A stretch of 43,515 nucleotides of DNA from Fermentimonas sp. (GTDB taxonomy: Bacteria; Bacteroidota; Bacteroidia; Bacteroidales; Dysgonomonadaceae), in the NCBI GenBank assembly GCA_028683355.1, contig JAQUIZ010000007.1, positions 1-43,515 on the forward strand. The letters run 5' to 3'. The position numbers and the translations under genes are program-made. Positions 8,912 to 17,339 of this stretch are shown here, one piece after another. The notes under the pieces are model-generated. The model searched no databases. It had not been told where the DNA came from and saw nothing but the letters and a program-made list of their open reading frames with translations. How positions within the stretch are numbered: the stretch's first letter is position 1; every line of letters starts with the position of its first letter.

Positions 8912-9748
8912 CTAACTAAGTTTACCGCACCAGACAAAACAGTCTTTGAATATCCCTTTATAGTCAGGTTTATTCTTAAAAATGCCGTAAACAGATGAGC
9001 CCGATCCACTCATGGATGAATACAGAGCTCCCATTTCAAGTAATTGATTCTTTATTTTACAAATTTCGGGATATTTTTTAAATATAGGAGTCTCGAAATC
9101 ATTTTTCATTAAATAATTCCACTCAGTAATAGGCCTTTTAACGATTTCCTTTAATGAAAACTCAGGTTGTTGAGGTTTTATCATCGCGTATGCATCTTTA
9201 GTTGCGACTGAGATATCTGGTTTTATAAGTAATAAAAAATATTCGCTTAAATCAAGGTCAATAGCTTCAAGATCATTCCCAATTCCTTTTGCCAGCATAG
9301 GCTTATTGTGTAGGAAAAATGGACAGTCGGCACCAATTTTGGATGCTAGTTTCATTAAATCATTTGTTGAATATTTAAGTTCGAACGATTCGTTTAATAA
9401 CTTTAACATGAAGGCAGCGTCTGATGATCCGCCTCCCAAACCTGCTCCTGAAGGAATTTTTTTAAGTAGATGTATGTCAATTAACGGGATTGTTTTTTCC
9501 TGTGAAATAAGTTGTAAGGCTTTAATTACCAGATTATCAACAATATTTCCTTTAATGATATCACCATGTGGGAAAAAGCGATAATTCGTTTGAGTTACAG
9601 ATTCTGATGATTTAGTAGCAGGTAGTATCTCCAGAGCATCTTTAAGCCCGATTGGATAAAAAATAGTCACCAGGTTATGATAACCATCAGGCCTGCGAGA
9701 AACGATTTGTAGTCCTAAATTAATTTTAGCGTTTGGGAAACAGATCAT
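8912..9748 (-). CDS. ispE: 4-diphosphocytidyl-2-C-methyl-D-erythritol kinase (IspE)
   Basis: Phosphorylates 4-diphosphocytidyl-2-C-methylerythritol in the non-mevalonate (MEP) isoprenoid pathway, in the cytoplasm. It is a GHMP kinase: the N-terminal FPNAKINLGLQIVSRRPDGY segment carries the substrate-site lysine, and the ATP-binding glycine loop PSGAGLGGGSSDAAF and GADCPFF with the catalytic aspartate are intact. A C-terminal MSGSGSSVYGIF motif completes the fold. The 278 residues match the family. It has its own promoter (9765-9796) reaching back into the upstream DUF5686 gene and is followed 14 bases later by the S9 peptidase, so it may head a four-gene transcript. Confidence 0.97.
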   Translation of the reverse strand: MICFPNAKINLGLQIVSRRPDGYHNLVTIFYPIGLKDALEILPATKSSESVTQTNYRFFPHGDIIKGNIVDNLVIKALQLISQEKTIPLIDIHLLKKIPSGAGLGGGSSDAAFMLKLLNESFELKYSTNDLMKLASKIGADCPFFLHNKPMLAKGIGNDLEAIDLDLSEYFLLLIKPDISVATKDAYAMIKPQQPEFSLKEIVKRPITEWNYLMKNDFETPIFKKYPEICKIKNQLLEMGALYSSMSGSGSSVYGIFKNKPDYKGIFKDCFVWCGKLS

Positions 9749-9764
9749 CTATTATTATTTTTTA

Positions 9765-9796
9765 CAAAGATATGAATTTAAGGTTCAAAATTCAAA
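9765..9796 (-). promoter_or_regulatory. Promoter of ispE
   Basis: On the minus strand, TTTG (9796-9793), 20 bases, TATCTTTG (9772-9765), about 17 bases before the ispE ATG. The -33 box overlaps the last codons of the DUF5686 gene, showing how ispE gets its own start despite a 36-base gap. Confidence 0.6.
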
Positions 9797-11935
9797 CGCT
9801 GCACGCACACCAATATCACGAAAATCAGTTTTGTGAAATGAACCGAATATGCCTGCATTAAAATAGCGGTTTCCGATTCCATATCCCAGTTCAGTGTATG
9901 ATTTAATTTGGGGCGTGTGCAGCTGGCTCAGGTAAATTCTTTCCTTATCTGCAAAATCTGATACAAAAGGGATGTTTTTCAAAATCAGGAATGGAGTTTC
10001 GAACATGAAGTGTGCCTGAATATATGAATCTGATGCATTGTACAAATCTCTGCTAAGCAAGCTAAATACGCCACCTAGTCCGTCATTCCAGTTTTCAGGG
10101 AAATTGTTTTTTGCAAAATACAGGAAGTCTGCAAAGTACTCAGTCTTCTGGTTAATGAAACTTCCTGCACCTAAATGATATTGAAATGAGTGCATGAGAC
10201 CGATCTGAATATTCTGGCTTATGTCAAATTCCACCCGGTTATATTCAGAAGTACTTCCCAGAATATTCTGAAAACTTCGGGACAGTTCAATCTTGAAAGT
10301 GGGGAATGACGATCTGACATAAATTTTTTGTCTTCCCTCATACCTGTAGTATTGTCTTGGAGTCCAGCTGATACGGACAAAAGGTGCGAAAGACCTTCTG
10401 GTACCGAACATATCTTCTATAGGCTCCATTTCTGTATTAGCTGCACGCAGCAATGTAGGTGTGTCTTTGCTTTCTCTGATATGGTAGTCGATACCTGTCT
10501 GAAGAAGTAACCCATTTGTTACCTCCATGGTATTATACAACTTAATATAGTAATCCTTATAATAATTAAGTGAGATGTCTTCAAATGAGAGTCCTTTATT
10601 TTTAAGGCTATCCTGAATCTGGTCGACAAACAGTGAGCTATATGTAGGGTTACCATTACCAATTGATATTGCAGCACTTCCAAGACGAAAAGGGTTATAA
10701 TTCCATGTGGTTGTAAGATCGGTAAAAAACTCCTTCCTGCGGAACATATACCCTGCAAAAGCATCTATTTTTACAGTACGGTTGTGTCTTAAATCAACAT
10801 TGAATGATAATTTTTGACGATATGTTACTCCATCTCTTGAAGAGTACCCCAGCATTAAAGGATTAAAAAGCCCTGAATATCCCATCCACGTCGATTTATA
10901 CTTGTAACTGGAGTTCATAACCATACGTTGAGCCAATTGTTGTGCAATTTTAGGATCTTCTGCACTGTTTCCATTTGCTCTGTTTATCTCCTTTTCTTTA
11001 ACACGCTGCAGATATTCGAGTATAACCTCCTTCTCTTGTTCTTGTAAAGGAATAGGTCTGCGAATATTCCAGAAAACGGTGTCACTTTGAACAGGGACTG
11101 AGTCGAGACGAATTTTGTAGAAATCGCTGATGTTTAAAGATCTTACAGGCTCTGCGATTTTTCTTAATTCAATATCAGTATAATCAATCCTGGCAAGATG
11201 TCTTGATGCAAGTATATTACCCAGATACGAAGTAGTTTGAAAAATTGTCAGGTTTACCGGAAGATAATTTGTTATCCATTCATTACCCATAGTCATTTCA
11301 AAGGAAAAGTCTGAAAAGATATCAACACCCTCACCTCTGAAAAAAACAACTCTCCAGGTGCCTCTTTCTACAATAAAATATCCTTTTAACAGTTTAGTGT
11401 TTTCATAAATAGGAGTATAGTGTATATAGTAATAAGTTTTATTGTTTTCTGTGAAAGTTTTTGTTAACTCATATGTGTAGTACTTAGCTGTACTGAAACG
11501 TAATGGCATAAAAAAACTTTCGTCATTTGTAGTTTCTCCATATATATTAATGTTTATAAGTTTAAAAGGTATTGATTCTATATCCTTTTTGCTTGTAATA
11601 GTGCCAGCCACATGCTTTATATCTTGTACATAATTATTAGGATAATCGAACTTGAAGTTACTTAATGTCTCAATGATTGCATTGTCGTTGTGCGGATCGT
11701 GAAGTACGAATTGTGGAATTAAGTGAGTGTATTTATAGAGGAAGTTTTTTTCTTTTGTCTCAACATATGAACGGGTATATACCTCGGCGGAATAACTTTC
11801 CACCAAGTCATTATATTTTTCTGCAGCATTCATCACTCTTATAAGTATTGTATCCTGTTCATTAGGACCGGATGCAAAACAACTCAGTGAGATTAACAAA
11901 AAAAGTATAGTTTGTATAAGTTGACCTCTATTCAT
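9785..11935 (-). CDS. DUF5686-family outer-membrane protein
   Basis: A 716-residue exported protein with a signal peptide (RGQLIQTILFLLISLSCFA). After a helical start (VMNAAEKYNDLVESYSAEVY) and a lipid-or-ligand-like middle domain, the second half is rich in alternating amphipathic strands ending in GIGNRYFNAGIFGSFHK and a final aromatic FEF, as expected for an outer-membrane beta-barrel. This matches DUF5686 proteins of Bacteroidota. Many members have a carboxypeptidase-regulatory-like domain in front of DUF5686, and this one does not. No function is established for the family. It is divergent from the Crp/Fnr gene, with palindromes between them. A -7-like TAAGTTTG lies at 11950-11943 on the minus strand, without a clear -33 box. 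Confidence 0.78.
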   Translation of the reverse strand: MNRGQLIQTILFLLISLSCFASGPNEQDTILIRVMNAAEKYNDLVESYSAEVYTRSYVETKEKNFLYKYTHLIPQFVLHDPHNDNAIIETLSNFKFDYPNNYVQDIKHVAGTITSKKDIESIPFKLININIYGETTNDESFFMPLRFSTAKYYTYELTKTFTENNKTYYYIHYTPIYENTKLLKGYFIVERGTWRVVFFRGEGVDIFSDFSFEMTMGNEWITNYLPVNLTIFQTTSYLGNILASRHLARIDYTDIELRKIAEPVRSLNISDFYKIRLDSVPVQSDTVFWNIRRPIPLQEQEKEVILEYLQRVKEKEINRANGNSAEDPKIAQQLAQRMVMNSSYKYKSTWMGYSGLFNPLMLGYSSRDGVTYRQKLSFNVDLRHNRTVKIDAFAGYMFRRKEFFTDLTTTWNYNPFRLGSAAISIGNGNPTYSSLFVDQIQDSLKNKGLSFEDISLNYYKDYYIKLYNTMEVTNGLLLQTGIDYHIRESKDTPTLLRAANTEMEPIEDMFGTRRSFAPFVRISWTPRQYYRYEGRQKIYVRSSFPTFKIELSRSFQNILGSTSEYNRVEFDISQNIQIGLMHSFQYHLGAGSFINQKTEYFADFLYFAKNNFPENWNDGLGGVFSLLSRDLYNASDSYIQAHFMFETPFLILKNIPFVSDFADKERIYLSQLHTPQIKSYTELGYGIGNRYFNAGIFGSFHKTDFRDIGVRAAFEF

Positions 11936-11970
11936 TTATGTACAAACTTACGTTATTTTTTAAATAGTAC

Positions 11971-11991
11971 GACTCATTTTATAAATGAGTC
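11971..11991. promoter_or_regulatory. Inverted repeat in the divergent DUF5686 / Crp-Fnr control region
   Basis: GACTCATTT (11971-11979) and its exact complement AAATGAGTC (11983-11991) are separated by three bases. The repeat lies upstream of both divergent genes and is a candidate operator. It also overlaps an ATG that would otherwise extend the regulator upstream. Confidence 0.45.
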
Positions 11992-12056
11992 TCACATATT
12001 TAACAGAATTTTTTTTTAAAAAAGAACATATTTTTCACTTATTGAAAAAAAACTTA

Positions 12057-12084
12057 TATATTTGTGTTCTAGAACATAGTTCTA
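12057..12084 (+). promoter_or_regulatory. -7 box and overlapping inverted repeat before the Crp/Fnr gene
   Basis: TATATTTG (12057-12064) matches the Bacteroidota -7 box. Just after it, TAGAAC (12070-12075), three bases, then GTTCTA (12079-12084) form an inverted repeat at the expected transcription start. This is the usual place for an autorepression operator. No good -33 box is visible. Confidence 0.45.
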
Positions 12085-12092
12085 TAACACTC

Positions 12093-12794
12093 ATGCCCGG
12101 AAAGAGTAAGGAAGTAATAGATTTATCCTCAACATTGCCCGAGATTTGGAGAATGTTGTCGGAAGCTGAGCGCAATCTTTTGCGTGAGAATGCGCGTGTA
12201 CTAAATTTCAAGAAAAACGAACTCATATATCTGGAGGATGAAACTCCTAAAGACCTAATGTGCCTTTTTAAAGGAAAGGTGAAAATATACAAAAGTGGGG
12301 TAGGTGGGAGAAGTCAGATTATAAGGATAATACGACCATTTATGTACTTTGGATACCGCGCTTATTTTGCAAGGGAGCCATATGTTACTGCTGCATCTGC
12401 ATTTGAATCATGCACAGTTTGCATGATACCTATGGAGTTGATTGAAATGTTTCTCCGCAAGAATGGAGACCTTGCAATGTTTTTTATACAGATGTTATCG
12501 GTTGATCTTGGAATAGCTGACCAAAGGGTTGTAAATCTTACGCAAAAGCATGTACGTGGCCGCCTTGCAGAGTCTTTGATATTTCTTAAAGAGAGTTACG
12601 GTCTTGAAGAAGACGGTGCAACAATTAATATTTACCTGGCTCGTGAAGATCTGGCTAGTTTATCAAATATGACTACATCAAATGCCATCAGGACACTTTC
12701 GAATTTCGTTAATGAGCGCATTATTGCAGTTGATGGAAGAAAAATTAAAATAATTGACGAAGAGAGACTTCGTAAGATAAGCCGTATAGGATAA
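12093..12794 (+). CDS. Crp/Fnr-family transcriptional regulator
   Basis: A 233-residue DNA-binding regulator: an N-terminal cyclic-nucleotide-binding-like beta-roll (NELIYLEDETPKDLMCLFKG, then VKIYKSG), a long dimer helix, and a C-terminal winged helix whose recognition segment reads REDLASLSNMTTSNAIRTLS. I chose the ATG at 12093 over the one at 11985 because the -7 box and a palindrome lie between them, and from 12093 the length is normal. The phosphate-binding signature of true cAMP receptors (GE...RxA) is absent, and there is no N-terminal cysteine cluster as in Fnr, so the signal is unknown. The next gene encodes a GH3 enzyme. Confidence 0.9.
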   Translation: MPGKSKEVIDLSSTLPEIWRMLSEAERNLLRENARVLNFKKNELIYLEDETPKDLMCLFKGKVKIYKSGVGGRSQIIRIIRPFMYFGYRAYFAREPYVTAASAFESCTVCMIPMELIEMFLRKNGDLAMFFIQMLSVDLGIADQRVVNLTQKHVRGRLAESLIFLKESYGLEEDGATINIYLAREDLASLSNMTTSNAIRTLSNFVNERIIAVDGRKIKIIDEERLRKISRIG

Positions 12795-12852
12795 TTAGAA
12801 GTTTTTTATTTTAAATTGTGAATTTATTTTTCAAATTATTGAAACTCCTGTA

Positions 12853-12860
12853 TACCTTTG
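12853..12860 (+). promoter_or_regulatory. -7 box of the GH3-family gene
   Basis: TACCTTTG, 22 bases before the ATG, fits TAnnTTTG. No convincing -33 box is present. It suggests the gene has its own start rather than depending on read-through from the regulator. Confidence 0.45.
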
Positions 12861-12882
12861 CGCCACAATTTTCACGAAAAGG

Positions 12883-14394
12883 ATGATTCAAAAAATAGCT
12901 AGATCGATACTTAACTCATACTACAAACCGGTGGAGAATTTCGTAGGAAATCCACTGGGAACTCAACAACGAACACTTCAATATCTTCTGGAACATGGAC
13001 GGAATTCTCTTTATGGGAAAAAGATGGATTTTGCGAACATTAAAGATTATAGCGGATTCAATAAAAAAGTACCCGTAACATCTTACGAGGATTTAAGGCC
13101 ATATCTGGAAAAAATAATTGTAGAGAAAAAAGAAAATGTGCTTTGGGACACTCCTGTAAAGTGGTTCGCGATGTCGTCAGGCACAACAGAAGATAAAAGT
13201 AAGTATATTCCCGTAACTAAAGAGTCGCTTTATAACGGTAACTACCGTGCCGGTTACCATATGCTGGGTACTTATGCAGTGCATCATCCGAAGACTGCGT
13301 TTGTACTTGGAAAAACATTGGTGATGGGCGGAAGCCAGCAGGTAAACAGGATTGGAGATAGTATTTACACAGGTGATATTTCGGCTATACTGATGAAAAA
13401 CTTACCAAGGGCGGTAAAAAAAAGAAGAACACCTGAAGAAATAGCGCTTTTACCGGATTGGGAAGAAAAGTTGGAGAGGCTTACTGAATATGCAAAAAAA
13501 ACAGATATTCGTGCTCTGGTAGGAGTGCCCTCATGGATGTTGGTTTTACTCAAAAAAATAGTAGAGGATACCGGTAAATCCATAACTGATTTATGGCCTA
13601 ATATTGAAGTGTTCTTTCACGGTGGAGTTAGTTTTCTTCCATTCAGAGAGCAGTTTGATAAAATTATTCCATCTGATAAAATGAATTATTGGGAAACCTA
13701 TAACGCTTCAGAGGGATTTTTTGGCGTTCAGTATACTCCTGAATCGAGTGATATGTTGCTTATTTTGGATAATGAGGTGTATTATGAATTTATGCCTGTC
13801 GATGAATGGGATAAAGCGAATCCTGAAGTTATTCCTTTGGAAGGAGTGGAAACAGGAAAGCAATATGCAATGTTAATCACTACCAGTGGAGGTCTGTGGC
13901 GATATAAAATTGGAGACACTGTACAATTTTCATCAGTCAGACCTTATCTGTTCAAGTTAACAGGTCGCACCAAACAATTTATAAATGCTTTTGGTGAAGA
14001 GCTGATTGTGGATAACGCAGACAAAGCTATTGAGGAAACTTGCCGCAAGACAGGTGCCAAGATTGTTGAGTATACTGCCGCTCCGGTTTATTTCACAGAA
14101 AGTCATAATGGCGCTCATGAATGGTTGATTGAGTTTGAAACAGAACCGGAAGATCTAAAAGAGTTTACGGAATTATTGGATGATAGTCTCAAAAAGCTGA
14201 ATTCTGATTATGAAGCTAAACGTTCTTATAATTTATCATTAGATATCCCGATAATAAGGTCATTAGAGAAGGGTGTTTTCTATAACTGGATGAAACAGAG
14301 AGAGAAGATCGGAGGTCAAAACAAGGTTCCGAAGCTGGCTAATGACCGCAGATATGTAGATAGTATCTTGGATTTTGTATCAAATAAATCCTAA
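12883..14394 (+). CDS. GH3-family acyl-acid amido synthetase-like protein
   Basis: A 503-residue adenylate-forming enzyme of the GH3 (auxin-responsive promoter) family, named for plant enzymes that conjugate acyl acids such as jasmonate or auxin to amino acids. The three nucleotide-binding motifs are visible: the phosphate loop FAMSSGTTEDKSKYIPVT, YNASEGFFG in the middle, and WRYKIGDTVQF followed by FKLTGRTKQFINAFGEEL. Bacterial members occur widely in Bacteroidota but their acid and amine substrates are not known to me. It sits 88 bases downstream of a Crp/Fnr regulator, in its own transcription unit by the -7 box. Family assignment is firm; the reaction is inferred. Confidence 0.9.
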   Translation: MIQKIARSILNSYYKPVENFVGNPLGTQQRTLQYLLEHGRNSLYGKKMDFANIKDYSGFNKKVPVTSYEDLRPYLEKIIVEKKENVLWDTPVKWFAMSSGTTEDKSKYIPVTKESLYNGNYRAGYHMLGTYAVHHPKTAFVLGKTLVMGGSQQVNRIGDSIYTGDISAILMKNLPRAVKKRRTPEEIALLPDWEEKLERLTEYAKKTDIRALVGVPSWMLVLLKKIVEDTGKSITDLWPNIEVFFHGGVSFLPFREQFDKIIPSDKMNYWETYNASEGFFGVQYTPESSDMLLILDNEVYYEFMPVDEWDKANPEVIPLEGVETGKQYAMLITTSGGLWRYKIGDTVQFSSVRPYLFKLTGRTKQFINAFGEELIVDNADKAIEETCRKTGAKIVEYTAAPVYFTESHNGAHEWLIEFETEPEDLKEFTELLDDSLKKLNSDYEAKRSYNLSLDIPIIRSLEKGVFYNWMKQREKIGGQNKVPKLANDRRYVDSILDFVSNKS

Positions 14395-14441
14395 AATAGA
14401 ATAAAATAGTATTATGATACCTATAAATGAGAAAGATTCAG

Positions 14442-14449
14442 TAAATTTG
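14442..14449 (+). promoter_or_regulatory. -7 box of the bamD-rpoZ cluster
   Basis: TAAATTTG ends one base before an in-frame ATG at 14451. Transcription should start around 14454-14456, so that ATG would not be in the message. This box decides the bamD start at 14475. Confidence 0.55.
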
Positions 14450-14474
14450 CATGCTTAAACCGACTTGTAACGAG

Positions 14475-15290
14475 ATGAAAATTAAACTTATCTTTTTTTT
14501 GATGTTCGCTTTAGCCCTGGGTTCTTGTAGTGAGTACAACAAAATATTGAAAAGTACTGACAGGGATTTGAAGTATAGCTATGCTAAAAAATATTTCGAA
14601 GAGGGTAAGTACAGTCGCAGTGTAACCTTACTGGAGGAGCTGATTGCTTTCATGAAAGGTACAGCACAGGCAGAAGAGTCATTATATCTCTTAGCACAGA
14701 GTCATTACAATTCAAGAGACTATTATTCAGCTACGGAGGTTTTTACTACCTATTACAATACATATCCCAATGGAGAGTATACAGAGTCGGCATTGTTCTA
14801 TTCAGCATACGGTATGTATCTTGATTCTCCTGATGCTAAACTGGATCAGACAAAAACCTACACAGCAATAGCAGAGTTTCAAAAATATATTGACAGGTAT
14901 CCACAGACAGAGCGTGCTGAGCAAGCCAAGAATTATCTGTTTGAGTTGCAGGAAAAATTAGCTTATAAGGAATTACTTGCTGCTCAATTGTATTTAAACC
15001 TTGGTAACTATATGGGAAATAACTACGAATCAGCTGTTGTTACTGCACGGGAAGCGATGAAAAGCTACCCTTTTTCAATCTACATGGAAGAGTATCAGAT
15101 AACTATTCTGCGAGCCAGGTATGAATATGCTCAGAGAAGTACATTGCAGACTCAGCCTGAGCGTTATCGTATGGTTGTCGATGAGTATTTTAACTATACC
15201 AATACTTTCCCAAGTGGAAAATATATTGCCGAAGCTGAAGGTTATTATAAAGAAGCCCAAAGCAAAATAGATATTTTACCTACAACTTGA
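14475..15290 (+). CDS. bamD: Outer-membrane assembly lipoprotein BamD
   Basis: A 271-residue lipoprotein component of the BAM complex that inserts beta-barrel proteins into the outer membrane. The start at 14475 gives a clean lipoprotein signal (MKIKLIFFLMFALALGSC, lipidated Cys18). An upstream in-frame ATG would put nine extra residues before it and lies against the -7 box. The mature protein is built of tetratricopeptide-like helices: YSYAKKYFEEGKYSRSVTLL, AEESLYLLAQSHYNSRDYYS, YTESALFYSAYGMYL, and a repeat with YDRYPQTE-type spacing (KYIDRYPQTERAEQAKNYL). Its position directly before rpoZ and DUF4293 is common in Bacteroidota. Confidence 0.94.
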   Translation: MKIKLIFFLMFALALGSCSEYNKILKSTDRDLKYSYAKKYFEEGKYSRSVTLLEELIAFMKGTAQAEESLYLLAQSHYNSRDYYSATEVFTTYYNTYPNGEYTESALFYSAYGMYLDSPDAKLDQTKTYTAIAEFQKYIDRYPQTERAEQAKNYLFELQEKLAYKELLAAQLYLNLGNYMGNNYESAVVTAREAMKSYPFSIYMEEYQITILRARYEYAQRSTLQTQPERYRMVVDEYFNYTNTFPSGKYIAEAEGYYKEAQSKIDILPTT

Positions 15291-15315
15291 TTTTAATTAA
15301 ATATTCAAATAAAAT

Positions 15316-15648
15316 ATGGATTACAGAAAAATAGCAGCTAGCTCAAATACAGAAACCCGTGACGTTATGAAGTTGTCCGAATCGGTTGGGAATGTTTATG
15401 AGATGGTTAGAATTATTGGAAAAAGAGCTAATCAGATTAGTATAGATATGAAGCAGGATCTTGATTCAAAGCTTCAGGAATTTGCTTCATATAGTGATAA
15501 CTTAGAAGAGGTATTTGAAAACCACGAACAGATAGAGATTTCCAAATTTTACGAAAAACTTCCAAAACCTTCACTGCTTGCAATTGAAGAATGGAAAGAG
15601 AACGAAGTTTATTATCGTAACCCTTCGAAAGAAAAAGATTTGTTTTGA
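15316..15648 (+). CDS. rpoZ: RNA polymerase omega subunit (Rpb6/RpoZ family, Bacteroidota type)
   Basis: A 110-residue protein that helps assemble and stabilise the beta-prime subunit of RNA polymerase. The omega/Rpb6 signature is seen in NVYEMVRIIGKRANQIS, preceded by a short N-terminal arm, and followed by an acidic helical tail (LEEVFENHEQIE) and a C-terminal extension typical of Bacteroidota omega. It lies 25 bases after bamD and 3 bases before the DUF4293 gene, so the three are likely cotranscribed. Confidence 0.87.
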   Translation: MDYRKIAASSNTETRDVMKLSESVGNVYEMVRIIGKRANQISIDMKQDLDSKLQEFASYSDNLEEVFENHEQIEISKFYEKLPKPSLLAIEEWKENEVYYRNPSKEKDLF

Positions 15649-15651
15649 TCT

Positions 15652-16110
15652 ATGTTTCAGCGTATTCAAACAATTTTCCTTGTTCTGGCTGCTGCAGCAA
15701 TGCTTATTGCTTCCTCAACTCCGTTAGCAACCTTTAACTACAATCTTAGTGATGAGGTTGTGTTCGAGTCTATGGGTATTTACCTTAACGGTACACTAAA
15801 TGACTCTACATGGGGGCTTTTTGCTATTAGCTTAAGCAGCTCAGTTTTAGCATTGATTACTATCTTTTTATATAAAAAGAGAATGTTGCAGATAAGACTT
15901 TCTATTTTTAATGTTATTTTGATGGTAGGTTTTTATCTGTTTTTCGGGTTTATATTCTATAAAGTATATTCAGTAGAAGAGCTTCTGTTTAATAAAATCG
16001 GTATTGGTTTAATAATGCCTGTAATAGCCATCATCCTTACCATACTTGCGATAAGGAAAATTGGTTCGGATGAGGCCTTAGTTCAGTCTTTAAATCGGTT
16101 GAGAGGTTAA
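15652..16110 (+). CDS. DUF4293-family integral membrane protein
   Basis: A 152-residue inner-membrane protein of unknown function with four hydrophobic segments (about residues 4-23, 50-70, 80-105 and 118-138). The opening MFQRIQTIFLVLAAAAMLI and the layout with a soluble loop between the first two helices match DUF4293. Its conserved place after rpoZ in Bacteroidota is the main context. Its stop overlaps by four bases the stop of the convergent M48 protease gene. Confidence 0.82.
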   Translation: MFQRIQTIFLVLAAAAMLIASSTPLATFNYNLSDEVVFESMGIYLNGTLNDSTWGLFAISLSSSVLALITIFLYKKRMLQIRLSIFNVILMVGFYLFFGFIFYKVYSVEELLFNKIGIGLIMPVIAIILTILAIRKIGSDEALVQSLNRLRG

Positions 16111-17021
16111 AATGACCACTCTTCCGATGTTCTGGTTTTATTTGTCTCTATAGGTACAGGAGTTTTAGTTTTAATAGGTTCGGTTGTTTCATTTTGAACA
16201 CCCGAACCTTTATAATATTGAAGAGCCGTTGGCATAATTGCTGTAAGTCTTTCTATTCTTCTGCTGTCTGCGGGGTGTGTACTTAAAACCTCAGGTACGT
16301 TTGCACCTCCTGATGCTTGTGCCATTCTTGTCCAAAAGGGTATAGCAACTCTTGGATCATAACCAGCAATTGCCATTATTATTACACCTATTTCATCAGA
16401 TTCCAGTTCCTGTTTACGTGCATAAGGCATCATAACCCCATACTGAGCACCAAGTCCAAATACTGTAGAAGCAATTTGACGTGTTGACTCTGAATTTCCC
16501 AATAAACCACCGGCAACAGCTCCTCCATATTGTAATGCCACTTGCTGGCTCAATCTTTCATTTGAATGTTGTGCAATAACATGAGCGATTTCGTGACCGA
16601 TAACAACTGCCAGAGCTTCTTCTGTCTGTGTGACAGGTAATAGTCCGGAGAATACCACAACTTTACCGCCGGGCATTGCAAAAGCATTAACACTTTTATC
16701 AGCCACAAGGTTAAACTCCCATGCATAGTTCTCCAGTTCAGACTCATATCCATTACTTTTATAGAATGTTTCTACTGCTTTCGCGATTCTATTACCTACA
16801 CGATTTACCATCTGAGCGGCCGCTGTGCCTCGCTCTACAGGCGCTGCTCGCATAAATTCCTGGTATTGCTGTAAACTCAGTGCAATCACTTCATCGTTTG
16901 ATACAAGCTGTAACTGTCTCCTGCCGGTAAAAGGGACACTTCCACAAGAAGTGATAAAAAAAGCTATAAAAAATATCAGTGATGATTTTGCTAATGTTTT
17001 GGGTATTCTAATTTTATCCAT
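16107..17021 (-). CDS. M48-family zinc metalloprotease, lipoprotein (LoiP/BepA-like)
   Basis: A 304-residue predicted lipoprotein with lipobox FFITSC (Cys26) and a peptidase M48 catalytic domain. The zinc site is complete: HEIAH at 143-147 and a third ligand Glu205 in QELESDEIG. The upstream GRRQLQLVSNDEV segment is typical of the small M48 lipoproteins related to LoiP and YcaL, which act on outer-membrane or periplasmic proteins. It has no TPR tail, unlike BepA, and ends in a low-complexity Thr/Lys/Pro-rich segment (TTEPIKTKTPVPIETNKT). It is transcribed toward the bamD cluster. A weak -7 motif (TATTTTTG) lies at 17133-17126. Confidence 0.93.
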   Translation of the reverse strand: MDKIRIPKTLAKSSLIFFIAFFITSCGSVPFTGRRQLQLVSNDEVIALSLQQYQEFMRAAPVERGTAAAQMVNRVGNRIAKAVETFYKSNGYESELENYAWEFNLVADKSVNAFAMPGGKVVVFSGLLPVTQTEEALAVVIGHEIAHVIAQHSNERLSQQVALQYGGAVAGGLLGNSESTRQIASTVFGLGAQYGVMMPYARKQELESDEIGVIIMAIAGYDPRVAIPFWTRMAQASGGANVPEVLSTHPADSRRIERLTAIMPTALQYYKGSGVQNETTEPIKTKTPVPIETNKTRTSEEWSF

Positions 17022-17220
17022 AGTTATATTATTAAGTTATTATTTTGGTTTTATAATCATTTTCAAAAATTCTTTCATTCTTATTATACAACAAATATGA
17101 GATCTTTCTTCCTTACATAATACAACAAAAATAATTAAAATTATGAAAGCTAAACCTGTTAACTCTTAATATTCGATTTTAGTGTAGCATTTCTCATCTA
17201 AAATGACAATATTATTCTAT

Positions 17221-17251
17221 TTTGAAATTAACCCCATTTTTCATATCTTTG
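17221..17251 (+). promoter_or_regulatory. Promoter of the topoisomerase subunit A gene
   Basis: TTTG (17221-17224), 19 bases, then TATCTTTG (17244-17251) is one of the best matches to the Bacteroidota promoter in the window. It predicts a leader of about 80 bases before the ATG. Confidence 0.65.
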
Positions 17252-17288
17252 AGCAATTTTTAAGTAAATAATTTACACCACAGAAAAC

Positions 17289-17321
17289 GATGTGTGCTAC
17301 CCAAAATAGGTAGTAAACATC
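17289..17321 (+). promoter_or_regulatory. Hairpin in the 5' leader of the topoisomerase gene
   Basis: GATGT (17289-17293) pairs with ACATC (17317-17321) and CTACC (17297-17301) pairs with GGTAG (17309-17313), separated by a symmetric three-base internal loop and closed by a seven-base loop. It lies within the predicted leader and ends 18 bases before the start codon. A regulatory role is inferred. Confidence 0.45.
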
Positions 17322-17339
17322 TGTTTATTTAATTGACAT

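Larger units (their letters stand above)
17022..17339. other. 318-base gene-free region between the M48 protease and topoisomerase genes
   Basis: This divergent intergenic stretch is very AT-rich. It holds a weak minus-strand -7 motif for the protease (17126-17133), a strong plus-strand promoter (17221-17251) and a hairpin in the topoisomerase leader (17289-17321). I see no small ORF or RNA gene I could support. Confidence 0.6.

Noticed and set aside
11985-12092. Upstream extension of the Crp/Fnr gene starting at 11985
   Set aside because: The added residues are not regulator-like, and the -7 box and a palindrome lie inside the extension, so the message should begin after it.
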